From Flavobacteriaceae bacterium PS02338 (lineage in GTDB: Bacteria; Bacteroidota; Bacteroidia; Sphingobacteriales; Sphingobacteriaceae), in the NCBI GenBank assembly GCA_029959615.1, contig JASCOD010000009.1, positions 124,001 to 188,000 on the forward strand: DNA of 64,000 bases. Reading direction: 5' to 3'. The notes below the pieces were generated by a model that saw only the letters and a list, made by a program, of their open reading frames with translations, searched no databases and was not told the origin of the DNA. Below are positions 17,142-25,461 of this stretch, piece by piece. A program made the translations under genes and the position numbers. Numbering within the stretch: the first letter of the stretch is position 1; every line of letters begins with the position of its first letter.

Positions 17142-18205
17142 GCGCTTAAGGGGATAGTGATTTTAATCTGTTTTATTGGTTGATTAATCATTTCAATTTC
17201 ATGCTTATTAGGATAAAGCAGCTTTAATTTGTCAAACGTACTTTGCAGTCCATAACCTGCAATAAGTTCATCAGGGAAGGGTACGCCATTATCTATAACC
17301 GAAATGTTGATGTGGTGTTCTTTTTTAAAAACTTTCACGGCTAAAAAGCCATCTTCAAACGAATCTTTTAAACCGTGCTTTAGGGCATTTTCTACCAAAG
17401 GCTGTAAAAGGAACCTAGGGAATTGCGTATGGTCTAGAGTCTCGTCTGTTTGGATATCGAAGTTAATTCTGTTTCCAAATCTTACTTTTTCTATGGCCAA
17501 GTAAGTATTCAGAATATCTATTTCCTCTTTTAAACTACAAAAGTTTTCCTGTTGTGAATTAATGCTGTACCTGAATAGTTTAGAAAGCTTAATGGTCATG
17601 TCCTCAGCCTTGTCTGGATCTTCGTGAATTAAACTCGTGATCGCATTTAATGCATTGTATAGGAAATGAGGGTTGATTTTAGATTGCAATGCCTGTAATT
17701 CTGCCTGGGTTTTGAGCTGGTTAATTCTAATTAAATCTGCTTCTTTTGCTTTGAGTACATTTTCAGAATTTCGTTTTTGAAGTAAATAAAATAGCATAAT
17801 GGTACCTGCAATTAATACAATAACCGAATTGAATTTATACTCTTGTACATGATTGAGCAATTCGTAAGGAAAGTCGTATATAAAAGAAATAATTACGTAG
17901 CATATTTCTACACCAAGTACCATACCCAGTAAATTACATATGTAGTAGAGCACAATATATTTCCAAAAACTGCGAGTGAAATTGTCTATGTATTTTTGAA
18001 ACAGAGAAAAAATATTCGAGATACTTAATGTAATAAAAGTGCTGAATAAAATATTTAAAAACAGGCGTCTAAAAGTGAAGTCATTATTGCCAATTACTGT
18101 AATCACCAAGCTTAAACAAATGCCAATTAAAATACCAACTCCAGTATATTTAATATTCTGTTTAATAATTTTCTTTTGTAAGAGTCCTTTTAATACGAAT
18201 GCCAT
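17138..18205 (-). CDS. LytS-type sensor histidine kinase (His_kinase family)
   Basis: 355 residues. Four or five membrane spans lie within residues 20-142, followed by a coiled linker and the PF06580 motif QSKINPHFLYNALNAI with phospho-acceptor His180. The ATPase domain has VENALKHGLKD, IDNGVPFP and GYGLQSTFDKL. It presumably phosphorylates the LytTR regulator encoded by the overlapping downstream gene. The signal is unknown, since no extracellular domain is present. Confidence 0.95.
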   Translation of the reverse strand: MAFVLKGLLQKKIIKQNIKYTGVGILIGICLSLVITVIGNNDFTFRRLFLNILFSTFITLSISNIFSLFQKYIDNFTRSFWKYIVLYYICNLLGMVLGVEICYVIISFIYDFPYELLNHVQEYKFNSVIVLIAGTIMLFYLLQKRNSENVLKAKEADLIRINQLKTQAELQALQSKINPHFLYNALNAITSLIHEDPDKAEDMTIKLSKLFRYSINSQQENFCSLKEEIDILNTYLAIEKVRFGNRINFDIQTDETLDHTQFPRFLLQPLVENALKHGLKDSFEDGFLAVKVFKKEHHINISVIDNGVPFPDELIAGYGLQSTFDKLKLLYPNKHEIEMINQPIKQIKITIPLSA

Positions 18206-18389
18206 TGCTATTGAAGTAAAAATACAATATCATAATAAATAATAGTGAGGCAAATATGAATAAAATAGGTTTTGCGGTTCATTTAAGAACGATGACTTGC
18301 ATTTTTACTATACTAGATGGTATTAAATGTTAAGTGTGTGGATTCGATGGCTGGATTTTTTCTATTTTTGGGTTCAATACCGTTGATCA

Positions 18390-21032
18390 ATGCGCTTTCT
18401 AATTCGTTTACAATTTATATTGCTGCTGCTATCTTTTACGAGCTTTCGGATAAATGCTCAATTAAATATCCAAGTTGGAGAAAGTTTTCTGTCAGGAAAA
18501 ACTATCAAAGAAGTATTTGTTTGTGTAGAGGATCACTCTGTTTGGGCTGTGGACAACCAAGGAAATGTTTACAGTAAACTGATTTCTCAAAATGATTTTG
18601 CATTATTTCAACCAACCCAAGGGCACGTTGTAACCGGTTTAACTGGTTTTAATGCAGATGAGATGTATTTCGCAGCAGGATCGAAGATGATTCAAGTCAT
18701 TAGAGGAGAAGAGGGGTTGATTACTTTGCCATTTTCTGGCGTAACTTCCATAAATGATGTAAGCGTAATTCATGGGAATGAGTTTGAAAGTTATAACCAA
18801 CAGCTTTCTTACAAAGATTTTGTGGCAATAGCTACAAACAAAGATTTGTATTATCTCTTAAGAAATGATGCCAATTTAAATTTTGTACTTGGAACCTATG
18901 GTAATACGCCAAATCAACCAGATCGTGATTGGCAGATCAAGCAAAAAAGCTACGCAAATGTAGAGCTAAGGTACAGGCATTTGACTGACTATTGCGGCAT
19001 ACCTGCAGATCATGTTACTGCAAGTTGGGCGCACAGCGGAACACTTTATGATACTAGAAATCCTAACAGTGGTGTTTATCCTGCTGAGGTTAATGCATCA
19101 GTTTTTGCACATCGGCTTTATGATCCTTACGTAAACTCGGGCTATGCGGCCAGATATTCTATTTGGGCTACAAATAGTGGTGTTTATATGAAAGATATGT
19201 ACGTTGGCTGTGCCGATATCAGAAGAAGATTAAATGGCGAAGTTGTAAATGACTTAACAGAAGTTAGGGCTCTGGCACCAATTGTAGAGCAAGGATATAT
19301 TTTTGCAGCCACAAATACAGGTGTGTATTATACGCCAGAATCTATCTTTTTAGTAGATCAAAATACTCCTCGTTTTTTGGACTTTAAAAAAATCTCTTCA
19401 TTCCCTTCAAATCTTAAAGCAACAAGTATATCAGTAGAAACAGACCTATTGGGTTTATATAGGTATACTAGCTACCTTTATCTTTGCCAAAAAGTTGCTT
19501 GGGTCGGTACCTCTTCAGGTGTTTACAAGCTTTACCTTACGCTAGATCAAGAAAAATTTAATAATATCAAGTTTGGAAGTTTTGGTGTCAACAAACCAAT
19601 GGTTAATACAGATTACAGTAATCCAGTTTACGATATTTGTAATGGTCAAAGTTTAACGGTTTTAGCCAGGATACAAGAAGTTTTTAGTAATCAAATATTA
19701 ATTAAATGGTTTAAGGATGGTGTAGAAATACCACAACTATTGGGGCAACTGAGAGTAGAACTTGACCAGCCAGGTGTATATACGGCTACAATTACAGCTC
19801 TATGTGAGAATATCACATTTTCTTCTGTTCCAATTACCCTAAAAACCAACGCTCCAGAAATCACATTTGCATACAACAATGATATTTATCTTTGTATCGG
19901 CGAAAATTTTCCTTTACAAACGAAATCTGTTAGCGGATATAGCTACCGATGGTATAAAGATAACGTTTTAATTAATGGAGCAATTTCAAATTCTTATACT
20001 CCAAGCACCACAGGAAATTATAGGGTAGAAGTAAGTAGCTGTATAGGTTCTTGGACAAGTTCAAATGCCGTAAAAGTGAATTTCAGTACTTTGCCTCCAA
20101 ATGTGGTAGCGGCTCAAAGGATTGATTATTGCGTAGGAGAATCGGCAGTGATTAAAGTTGATAATCCAAGTAATTACACTATAAAATGGTTCAGAAATGA
20201 AATTGAGCAACCACAGTATGCTGGACTTAGTGAAATTTCTACTCAAATTCAAGGAAATTACAAAGCACGGTTGCTAAGTGGTAATTGTAGTACAGTTGCG
20301 CTCAATAAAAATGTTGTTTTTAACGCTAAACCTACTACTCAGTTAAGCACCCTGTTGCCGCAGTCGGTTTGTGCTGGAGAAACGCTAAGCCTAAGTGTTC
20401 CTAGAAATCAAGGTGAAACTTATTTATGGAGTAATGGACAAACGGGAAATGAAATACATATCAACCAATCTGGAAGTTATAATGTAAAGGTTACTAATGC
20501 ATCAGGATGCAGTATTACTAGTCAAAGTGTAAGTGTTACTGTTAGGCCTAGATTGTTGCTAGCAAAACCCGAAGCACAGCAAATATGTATTGCGGGTAAA
20601 GAAACCACAGAACTGATTGCGCCTGATGGTTATGCAAAATATAGATGGAACGGTATAACAGGTCTAAAAAAGTTTACTGTGGCTTCGCCTGGAAGTTATT
20701 TACTGGAGGTAGAGGATGTTTTCGGTTGTAAGGCTTCTGTTGAGTATGAAGTTAAATCGTTTTGTAAAGATATCATCATTCCAAATACCTTTAGTCCTAA
20801 TGGAGATGGTATAAACGATTTATGGAAGGTTTCTGGGTTAGAAAATGACGGTGGAGCAAAAATTAGTATATATGCCCGCTCTGGCGAATTGGTTTATGAA
20901 ACAACAGGAAAAAATCCAGTATGGAACGGGAAAATAAAAAACCTAGATGCCCCCATTGGTGTTTACTATTATGTTATTAAAACAAAAATTAGCCAAGATA
21001 TTTTAAAAGGATCATTGCTGATTATTCGATAG
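18390..21032 (+). CDS. Secreted multidomain protein with gliding-motility-type (CHU_C) T9SS sorting domain
   Basis: 880 residues with an N-terminal signal peptide ending ...RINAQ. The first ~340 residues hold propeller-like repeats (GHVVTGLTGFNADEMYFAAG, NSGVYMKD, NTGVYYTPE, SSGVYKLYL). The middle has several Ig/PKD-like modules with paired Cys (YLCIGENFPLQT, YCVGESAVI, VCAGETLSL). The C-terminal ~90 residues begin FCKDIIIPNTFSPNGDGIND, the hallmark of the type-B T9SS/CHU_C domain. It is therefore expected to be exported across the outer membrane by the type IX system. No enzymatic domain is seen. It is divergent from the LytS kinase. Confidence 0.9.
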   Translation: MRFLIRLQFILLLLSFTSFRINAQLNIQVGESFLSGKTIKEVFVCVEDHSVWAVDNQGNVYSKLISQNDFALFQPTQGHVVTGLTGFNADEMYFAAGSKMIQVIRGEEGLITLPFSGVTSINDVSVIHGNEFESYNQQLSYKDFVAIATNKDLYYLLRNDANLNFVLGTYGNTPNQPDRDWQIKQKSYANVELRYRHLTDYCGIPADHVTASWAHSGTLYDTRNPNSGVYPAEVNASVFAHRLYDPYVNSGYAARYSIWATNSGVYMKDMYVGCADIRRRLNGEVVNDLTEVRALAPIVEQGYIFAATNTGVYYTPESIFLVDQNTPRFLDFKKISSFPSNLKATSISVETDLLGLYRYTSYLYLCQKVAWVGTSSGVYKLYLTLDQEKFNNIKFGSFGVNKPMVNTDYSNPVYDICNGQSLTVLARIQEVFSNQILIKWFKDGVEIPQLLGQLRVELDQPGVYTATITALCENITFSSVPITLKTNAPEITFAYNNDIYLCIGENFPLQTKSVSGYSYRWYKDNVLINGAISNSYTPSTTGNYRVEVSSCIGSWTSSNAVKVNFSTLPPNVVAAQRIDYCVGESAVIKVDNPSNYTIKWFRNEIEQPQYAGLSEISTQIQGNYKARLLSGNCSTVALNKNVVFNAKPTTQLSTLLPQSVCAGETLSLSVPRNQGETYLWSNGQTGNEIHINQSGSYNVKVTNASGCSITSQSVSVTVRPRLLLAKPEAQQICIAGKETTELIAPDGYAKYRWNGITGLKKFTVASPGSYLLEVEDVFGCKASVEYEVKSFCKDIIIPNTFSPNGDGINDLWKVSGLENDGGAKISIYARSGELVYETTGKNPVWNGKIKNLDAPIGVYYYVIKTKISQDILKGSLLIIR

Positions 21033-21060
21033 ACACTTTCTAAAAAAGATAAATGCTTTA

Positions 21061-21558
21061 ATGAAATTTAAAAAGTACTTTATTGAAGAAAATACCATCA
21101 AAGTACCCCGCTTTGAAGAAAGTGCAGGTTTTTACACGACAAAGCAGCGTAGTAAAACAATGTCGAAAATTAGAGGCAGCAATAGTAAACCCGAATTGCT
21201 ACTTAGAAAGGCTCTTTGGAAAGAAAATATCCGATATAGAATTCATCGTAAGGATTTGCCTGGCAGGCCTGACTTGGTGATAGAAAAATACCAACTCGCT
21301 ATATTTATTGACGGCGATTTTTGGCACGGCTATGAGTGGCAAAAGCGGAAGCCGAAAACTAATCAACAGTTCTGGATACCCAAAATAGAACGGAATATGC
21401 AGCGTGATCATTTTGTGAATAATAGTTTACAAGCAATGGGCTATGTTGTGATGCGGTTTTGGGAGCATGAAATCAAGCGAAATTTACCTGCCTGTATAAA
21501 TCAAGTAAAATTGTATATTGAAGCAGCAAAGAAGGGGAGGATACCAGAAAGGGATTAG
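21061..21558 (+). CDS. Very short patch repair endonuclease-like protein (Vsr family)
   Basis: 165 residues. The family core TKQRSKTMSKIRGSNSKPELLLRKALW, LPGRPDLVI (Asp71, equivalent of the catalytic Asp in Vsr), FWH (His89) and FWIPKIERNMQRD are present. Differences from E. coli Vsr are notable: the THGC tetrad before FWH is IDGD here, and the zinc-binding Cys/His set is missing. Canonical Vsr nicks at T:G mismatches created by Dcm deamination. No cytosine methyltransferase is encoded in this window. It is 28 bases after the T9SS gene. Confidence 0.88.
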   Translation: MKFKKYFIEENTIKVPRFEESAGFYTTKQRSKTMSKIRGSNSKPELLLRKALWKENIRYRIHRKDLPGRPDLVIEKYQLAIFIDGDFWHGYEWQKRKPKTNQQFWIPKIERNMQRDHFVNNSLQAMGYVVMRFWEHEIKRNLPACINQVKLYIEAAKKGRIPERD

Positions 21559-21759
21559 TGGTTAGGAGCTAGTGTTCAGGTATCAGTAAAGGATGAATAA
21601 TTACCAATAACTAATTAATCATATTTTTAAATCATTAGATAGCTGCAGGTCAAATCAGCAAACATTCGTGGGATAAAAGAAATTATAAAATCGGTCTCAA
21701 CAATTCCCCCAATTCCTAATGAACCAATGAACAACTGAACTGATAAACCAAAAAAATGC

Positions 21760-21767
21760 TACATTTG
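21760..21767 (+). promoter_or_regulatory. -7 promoter box of the Rrf2 regulator
   Basis: TACATTTG fits TAnnTTTG and ends 6 bases before ATG 21774, so the 5' untranslated region is only a few bases at most. Confidence 0.65.
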
Positions 21768-21773
21768 TAACGT

Positions 21774-22211
21774 ATGCTTTCTAAAAAGACAAAATACGCC
21801 ATTAAAGCGCTAGTTGCGCTAGGTAAAAATATAGACATGCCTCCAATGCAAATCTCAAAAATTGCTGAGGAAGAGCGCATCCCTAAGAAATTTTTAGAGC
21901 AGATTCTTTTAGATTTAAGGAACGCCGGTTTTTTGTACAGCAAAAAAGGTGCTGGGGGCGGTTATAGTCTAAATAAAAAACCAGAGGATATCTATTTAGT
22001 TCAAATCTTAAGGTTAACTGACGGGCCTGTAGCCATGTTACCTTGTGCTAGTTTGAATTTTTATCACAAGTGTGATGAATGTAAAGACGAAGTTACTTGT
22101 GGCATTAGAAGTGCATTTATTGATGTGCGAGATGCTACCCTTAAAATTTTGGGAGAGACTAGCATTGCCGACGTAATTGCTAGAGAAACCAATCTGAAAA
22201 TAGAAATTTAA
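21774..22211 (+). CDS. Rrf2 family transcriptional regulator
   Basis: 145 residues. Winged helix-turn-helix in residues 1-70 (TKYAIKALVALGK, PPMQISKIAEEERIPKKFLEQIL, KKGAGGGYSL wing). The second half has four cysteines (91, 100, 103, 109). This exceeds the three usual in IscR/NsrR-type cluster sites and could bind an Fe-S cluster or sense thiols. Its position directly upstream of the sulfate-assimilation genes suggests a CymR/CysR-like role in sulfur control; that is inference. It has its own TAnnTTTG promoter. Confidence 0.93.
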   Translation: MLSKKTKYAIKALVALGKNIDMPPMQISKIAEEERIPKKFLEQILLDLRNAGFLYSKKGAGGGYSLNKKPEDIYLVQILRLTDGPVAMLPCASLNFYHKCDECKDEVTCGIRSAFIDVRDATLKILGETSIADVIARETNLKIEI

Positions 22212-22367
22212 AATCATTCTAAATAGGCTGATCAGTCTTTTATTTCTTTTTGTTTTTCAGTGTTTTATGATGGTTTTTAATCGTTGTCATTCACGGTAAA
22301 AACTTAAATATTCCATCTAGGGGGAAACAAATATTAAATTTAATTACTACTATTCCTATATACTTTA

Positions 22368-22375
22368 TATATTTG
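22368..22375 (+). promoter_or_regulatory. -7 promoter box of the sulfite reductase leader
   Basis: TATATTTG matches TAnnTTTG exactly. Four bases separate it from ATG 22380, so transcription should start at or next to that ATG, giving a leaderless mini-ORF and about 160 nt of RNA before the sulfite reductase start. Confidence 0.65.
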
Positions 22376-22379
22376 GAAG

Positions 22380-22448
22380 ATGAAATTGATAAATACATAC
22401 TGTCTGATGCCACAATCAACCATGAACCACTGTTGCAAGTCTAGGTAA
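22380..22448 (+). CDS. Candidate cysteine-rich leader peptide (22 codons)
   Basis: ATG 22380 to TAA 22446-22448 encodes 22 residues with Cys at positions 8, 18 and 19 (…NHCCK…) and Met at 1, 10 and 15, so six of 22 residues contain sulfur. It begins four bases after a promoter box and is followed 40 bases later by a terminator-like hairpin directly ahead of the sulfite reductase gene. That is the arrangement of a leader peptide that senses aminoacyl-tRNA(Cys) supply. No protein family is claimed and expression is unproven. Confidence 0.5.
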   Translation: MKLINTYCLMPQSTMNHCCKSR

Positions 22449-22488
22449 AAGAAGTACGTATATCATTTTTTAAAGAAATTGAACATGG

Positions 22489-22517
22489 ATGCTTCTCCCA
22501 CAAGAGAGGCATTTTTT
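22489..22517 (+). terminator. Terminator/attenuator hairpin upstream of sulfite reductase
   Basis: Arms ATGCTTCTC (22489-22497) and GAGAGGCAT (22504-22512), nine pairs with one G-U, loop of six, then T6 (22512-22517). It is 24 bases before the sulfite reductase ATG and inside the same transcript as the Cys-rich mini-ORF, so it would reduce read-through into the operon unless suppressed. Confidence 0.65.
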
Positions 22518-22541
22518 GAATAAAAGCACAACCAACAACCA

Positions 22542-24632
22542 ATGCAAAGTTTCAGAACAGAACTTGAAAATCCAATTGTAGAGCAAGATATCATTGATCT
22601 TGAACGTAAGATTAAAGCTTTCCGTGACGGTACGATACACGAAGAGAAATTTAGAAGTCTTCGTTTAGCTCGTGGTGTTTACGGACAGCGTCAGCCTGGC
22701 GTACAAATGGTACGTATTAAACTCCCTTTTGGAAAGGTAACCTTTAAGCAATTATTGCGTATTGCAGATGTTGCCGATGAATACGGAAGTGGAAATTTAC
22801 ACTTAACTACTCGTCAGGATATCCAAATCCACTATGTGAGCTTAGATAGAACACCAGAACTTTGGGCTGAATTGGAGCGAGATGACATTACTTTGCGTGA
22901 GGCCTGTGGTAACACTGTACGTAACGTGACTGCTTCACCAAATTCGGGAATAGATAAAGAAGAACCATTCGATGTTTCTCCTTACGCTCAGGCAGTTTTC
23001 GCTTATTTCCTGCGTAATCCAATCTGTCAGGAGATGGGTAGAAAAATCAAGATTTCTTTCTCTTCGAGCGATAAAGATACTGCTTATAGCTATATCCATG
23101 ATTTAGGTTTCATTCCTAAAATTAACGATAAGGGTGAAAGAGGTTTTAAAGTAATGTTCGCTGGTGGATTGGGTGCACAGCCTTTTTTAGCAAGTGCTGT
23201 TCATGATTTTTTGCCTGAAGATCAGTTGATCCCATTTACAGAAGCCGTACTTCGCGTTTTTGATAGGTATGGTGAACGTAACAATAGAAATAAAGCTCGC
23301 TTAAAATACTTGGTACAGAAACTTGGTTTAGAAGAAGTTTTAAAGCTGGTAGAAGAAGAACGTACTGCTATTAAAGTGAAAACTTTCAAAATCGATTTAG
23401 ATACCGTCCCTCAACCAGCGCCGCAACCAGAAAAGGAATATGCAGCAGTTGAAATTGCTAATGAAAAGCATTACCAGCATTGGTTAGCAACTAACGTTAT
23501 CGAACAAAAGCAAGAAGGTTTCTTCGGCGTTTATATCAAAGTAACCATTGGTGATATCAAAACTGATAAAGCTAGGGCTTTTGTAGAGGCAGTTAGACCC
23601 CACATTGCCGATGAAATTAGGATTACTCAAAATCAAGGGCTATTGCTGAAGTTCGTTAGAAAAGAAGCGCTCCCATCGTTATACGTTGCTTTAAATGAGT
23701 TAGGTTTTACCGCTTTAGGTTTTGATAGCTTGGCAGATATTACGACTTGTCCGGGTACGGATACTTGTAATTTGGGTATTTCTAACAGTATGACTTTGGC
23801 TGAAGTTTTGGAAGATGTCGTTTATCACGATTTCCCTGAATTTATCTACGAGAAAAACTTAAATATTAAGATTAGTGGTTGCATGAATTCTTGTGGTCAG
23901 CATGGTTTGGCCGAAATTGGTTTTCACGGCAGTTCGGTAAAAGCGGAAGGCAAAGTAGTTCCAGCGGTACAAGTAATGTTGGGTGGCGGTACAGTAGGCA
24001 ATGGCTATGGTAGAGTAGCGGAGCGTGTGATTAAAGTGCCTTCTAAGCGTGCTACAAGCGTATTGCATTATTTGTTGAACGATTTCAAAGAAAATAACCT
24101 AGCGGAAGAAAATTTCCATCAATATTATGATAGAAAAGGTAAAGACCACTTTTATCAATTATTGAAACCATTAGCGGATTTAACCAATTTGAAAACTGAA
24201 GAGTTTGTAGACTGGGGGCATGAAGAAACTTTTGTAACTGCAATTGGCGTAGGCGAGTGTGCTGGCGTAGTGATTGATTTGGTGGCTACTTTATTGTTAG
24301 AAGCCGATGAAAAATTTGGATGGGCTACGGCATCGCTAAACAACGGTTCTTATGCTGATGCGATTTATCATACTTATGCATCGATGGTGAATGCTGCAAA
24401 ATCTTTATTGCTTGATAAAAGTGTAAACGCAAGTACGCAAGCTGGTGTAATCAAAGAGTTTGATAATCACTATGTGGAAAGTGGAGAGTTTACTTTAGGA
24501 AGAAGCTTCTCTGATTTGGTACTTCAGATTAACAAAAATGAGCCCTCAGAAGAGTTCGCAAAAACTTATTATGCTCAAGCAGAAGAATTTTTAAACGGGA
24601 TTAAAGCGAAACGCACTGCATTAGCTAATTAG
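22542..24632 (+). CDS. Ferredoxin-type sulfite (nitrite/sulfite) reductase fused to a C-terminal HEPN-like domain
   Basis: 696 residues. Two ferredoxin-like half domains (VYGQRQPGVQMVRIKLPFG..., YGSGNLHLTTRQDIQIHYV) and the siroheme/[4Fe-4S] ligand motifs TCPGTDTCNLGIS and SGCMNSCGQHG lie between about residues 401 and 455. Sulfite is reduced to sulfide, with electrons probably from ferredoxin because no CysJ flavoprotein gene is nearby. From about residue 545 an extra helical region (EETFVTAIGVGECAGVVIDL...SYADAIYHTYASMVNAAKSLLLDK) resembles a HEPN domain and is absent from classical CysI. Siroheme genes follow directly, and gene context supports sulfite rather than nitrite as the substrate. 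Confidence 0.92.
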   Translation: MQSFRTELENPIVEQDIIDLERKIKAFRDGTIHEEKFRSLRLARGVYGQRQPGVQMVRIKLPFGKVTFKQLLRIADVADEYGSGNLHLTTRQDIQIHYVSLDRTPELWAELERDDITLREACGNTVRNVTASPNSGIDKEEPFDVSPYAQAVFAYFLRNPICQEMGRKIKISFSSSDKDTAYSYIHDLGFIPKINDKGERGFKVMFAGGLGAQPFLASAVHDFLPEDQLIPFTEAVLRVFDRYGERNNRNKARLKYLVQKLGLEEVLKLVEEERTAIKVKTFKIDLDTVPQPAPQPEKEYAAVEIANEKHYQHWLATNVIEQKQEGFFGVYIKVTIGDIKTDKARAFVEAVRPHIADEIRITQNQGLLLKFVRKEALPSLYVALNELGFTALGFDSLADITTCPGTDTCNLGISNSMTLAEVLEDVVYHDFPEFIYEKNLNIKISGCMNSCGQHGLAEIGFHGSSVKAEGKVVPAVQVMLGGGTVGNGYGRVAERVIKVPSKRATSVLHYLLNDFKENNLAEENFHQYYDRKGKDHFYQLLKPLADLTNLKTEEFVDWGHEETFVTAIGVGECAGVVIDLVATLLLEADEKFGWATASLNNGSYADAIYHTYASMVNAAKSLLLDKSVNASTQAGVIKEFDNHYVESGEFTLGRSFSDLVLQINKNEPSEEFAKTYYAQAEEFLNGIKAKRTALAN

Positions 24633-24684
24633 ATGATACGATAATTAGCTAATTATCAAATCCTCATATTATCACATTATCAAA

Positions 24685-25461
24685 ATGATACAACAAAACA
24701 AACATATAGAACCAAGGGTAACCTTGTTAGGCGCAGGCCCTGGAGATCCAGATTTACTGACTTTAAAAGGTGTGAAAGCTTTGCAAACTGCCGATGTAGT
24801 ACTGTATGATGCTTTAACTAATGAAGCTTTATTGGAACACGCTCCGGCACAAGCTATTAAAGTTTATGTAGGTAAACGTTCGGGAGAGCATTCTCATTCG
24901 CAAGATGCCATTAACCAGCTAATGATTGATTATGCGTTAAATTATGGCCATGTAGTGCGGTTAAAAGGTGGCGACCCATTTGTGTTTGGTCGTGGCTACG
25001 AAGAGTTAGATTTTGCAGCATCTTACAGTATTCCTGTAGCTGTTATTCCAGGTATTTCTAGTTCTATTGGCGTACCAGGTTTACAGCAAATTCCGGTGAC
25101 GCATCGTGGTTTAAGTGAGAGTTTTTGGGTAATCACTGGAACAACAACCAATGGTCAAATTTCCGATGATATTTATCAAGCAGCTAATTCTAATGCTACA
25201 GTAGTGATATTAATGGGCTTGAAACAACTGTCGAAAATCGTAGAAGTTTTTAAAGCCGTAGGAAAGCAGCAATTGCCAGCTGCAGTAGTGCAAAATGGTT
25301 CTACAGAGACAGAGAAATTAGTGGTCAGTACCGTAGAAAATATTGTAGCAAAGGTTCAGGAAGAGAAAATTGAAGCACCTGCTTTATTGATATTTGGTGA
25401 AGTGGTGTCTTTACATCCATCCTTTAAAAACGTAATTAAGCAGTATGCAGCCATCTCCTAA
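24685..25461 (+). CDS. cobA: Uroporphyrinogen-III C-methyltransferase (SUMT)
   Basis: 258 residues. LLGAGPGDPDLLTLKG at the N-terminus, VRLKGGDPFVFGRGYEE, and VIPGISSSIGVPGLQQIPVTHRGLS are the signature motifs of the tetrapyrrole methylase SUMT class. It makes precorrin-2 from uroporphyrinogen III with two SAM, feeding siroheme to the sulfite reductase encoded just upstream. The 3' end overlaps the next gene by 17 bases. Confidence 0.96.
   Translation: MIQQNKHIEPRVTLLGAGPGDPDLLTLKGVKALQTADVVLYDALTNEALLEHAPAQAIKVYVGKRSGEHSHSQDAINQLMIDYALNYGHVVRLKGGDPFVFGRGYEELDFAASYSIPVAVIPGISSSIGVPGLQQIPVTHRGLSESFWVITGTTTNGQISDDIYQAANSNATVVILMGLKQLSKIVEVFKAVGKQQLPAAVVQNGSTETEKLVVSTVENIVAKVQEEKIEAPALLIFGEVVSLHPSFKNVIKQYAAIS

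Larger units (their letters stand above)
22212..22541 (+). promoter_or_regulatory. Leader region of the sulfate-assimilation operon
   Basis: Contains a T-rich stretch after the Rrf2 stop, a promoter (-7 box 22368-22375), the mini-ORF 22380-22448 and the hairpin 22489-22517. I looked for a competing antiterminator. Only a weak 5-base complement was found (ATGCC at 22407-22411 within the mini-ORF against GGCAT at 22508-22512). No known riboswitch consensus was recognised. Confidence 0.55.

Noticed and set aside
18256..18333. 25-codon frame in the divergent spacer upstream of the CHU_C gene
   Set aside because: No hydrophobic or regulatory pattern, no promoter box or terminator; chance frame.
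18317..18577. 86-codon frame overlapping the start of the CHU_C protein gene
   Set aside because: Overlaps the signal-peptide region of the better supported gene in another frame and has no homologous features.
22407..22512. Antiterminator pairing for the sulfite reductase leader
   Set aside because: Only five complementary bases (ATGCC with GGCAT) were found; too weak to claim a competing structure by eye.
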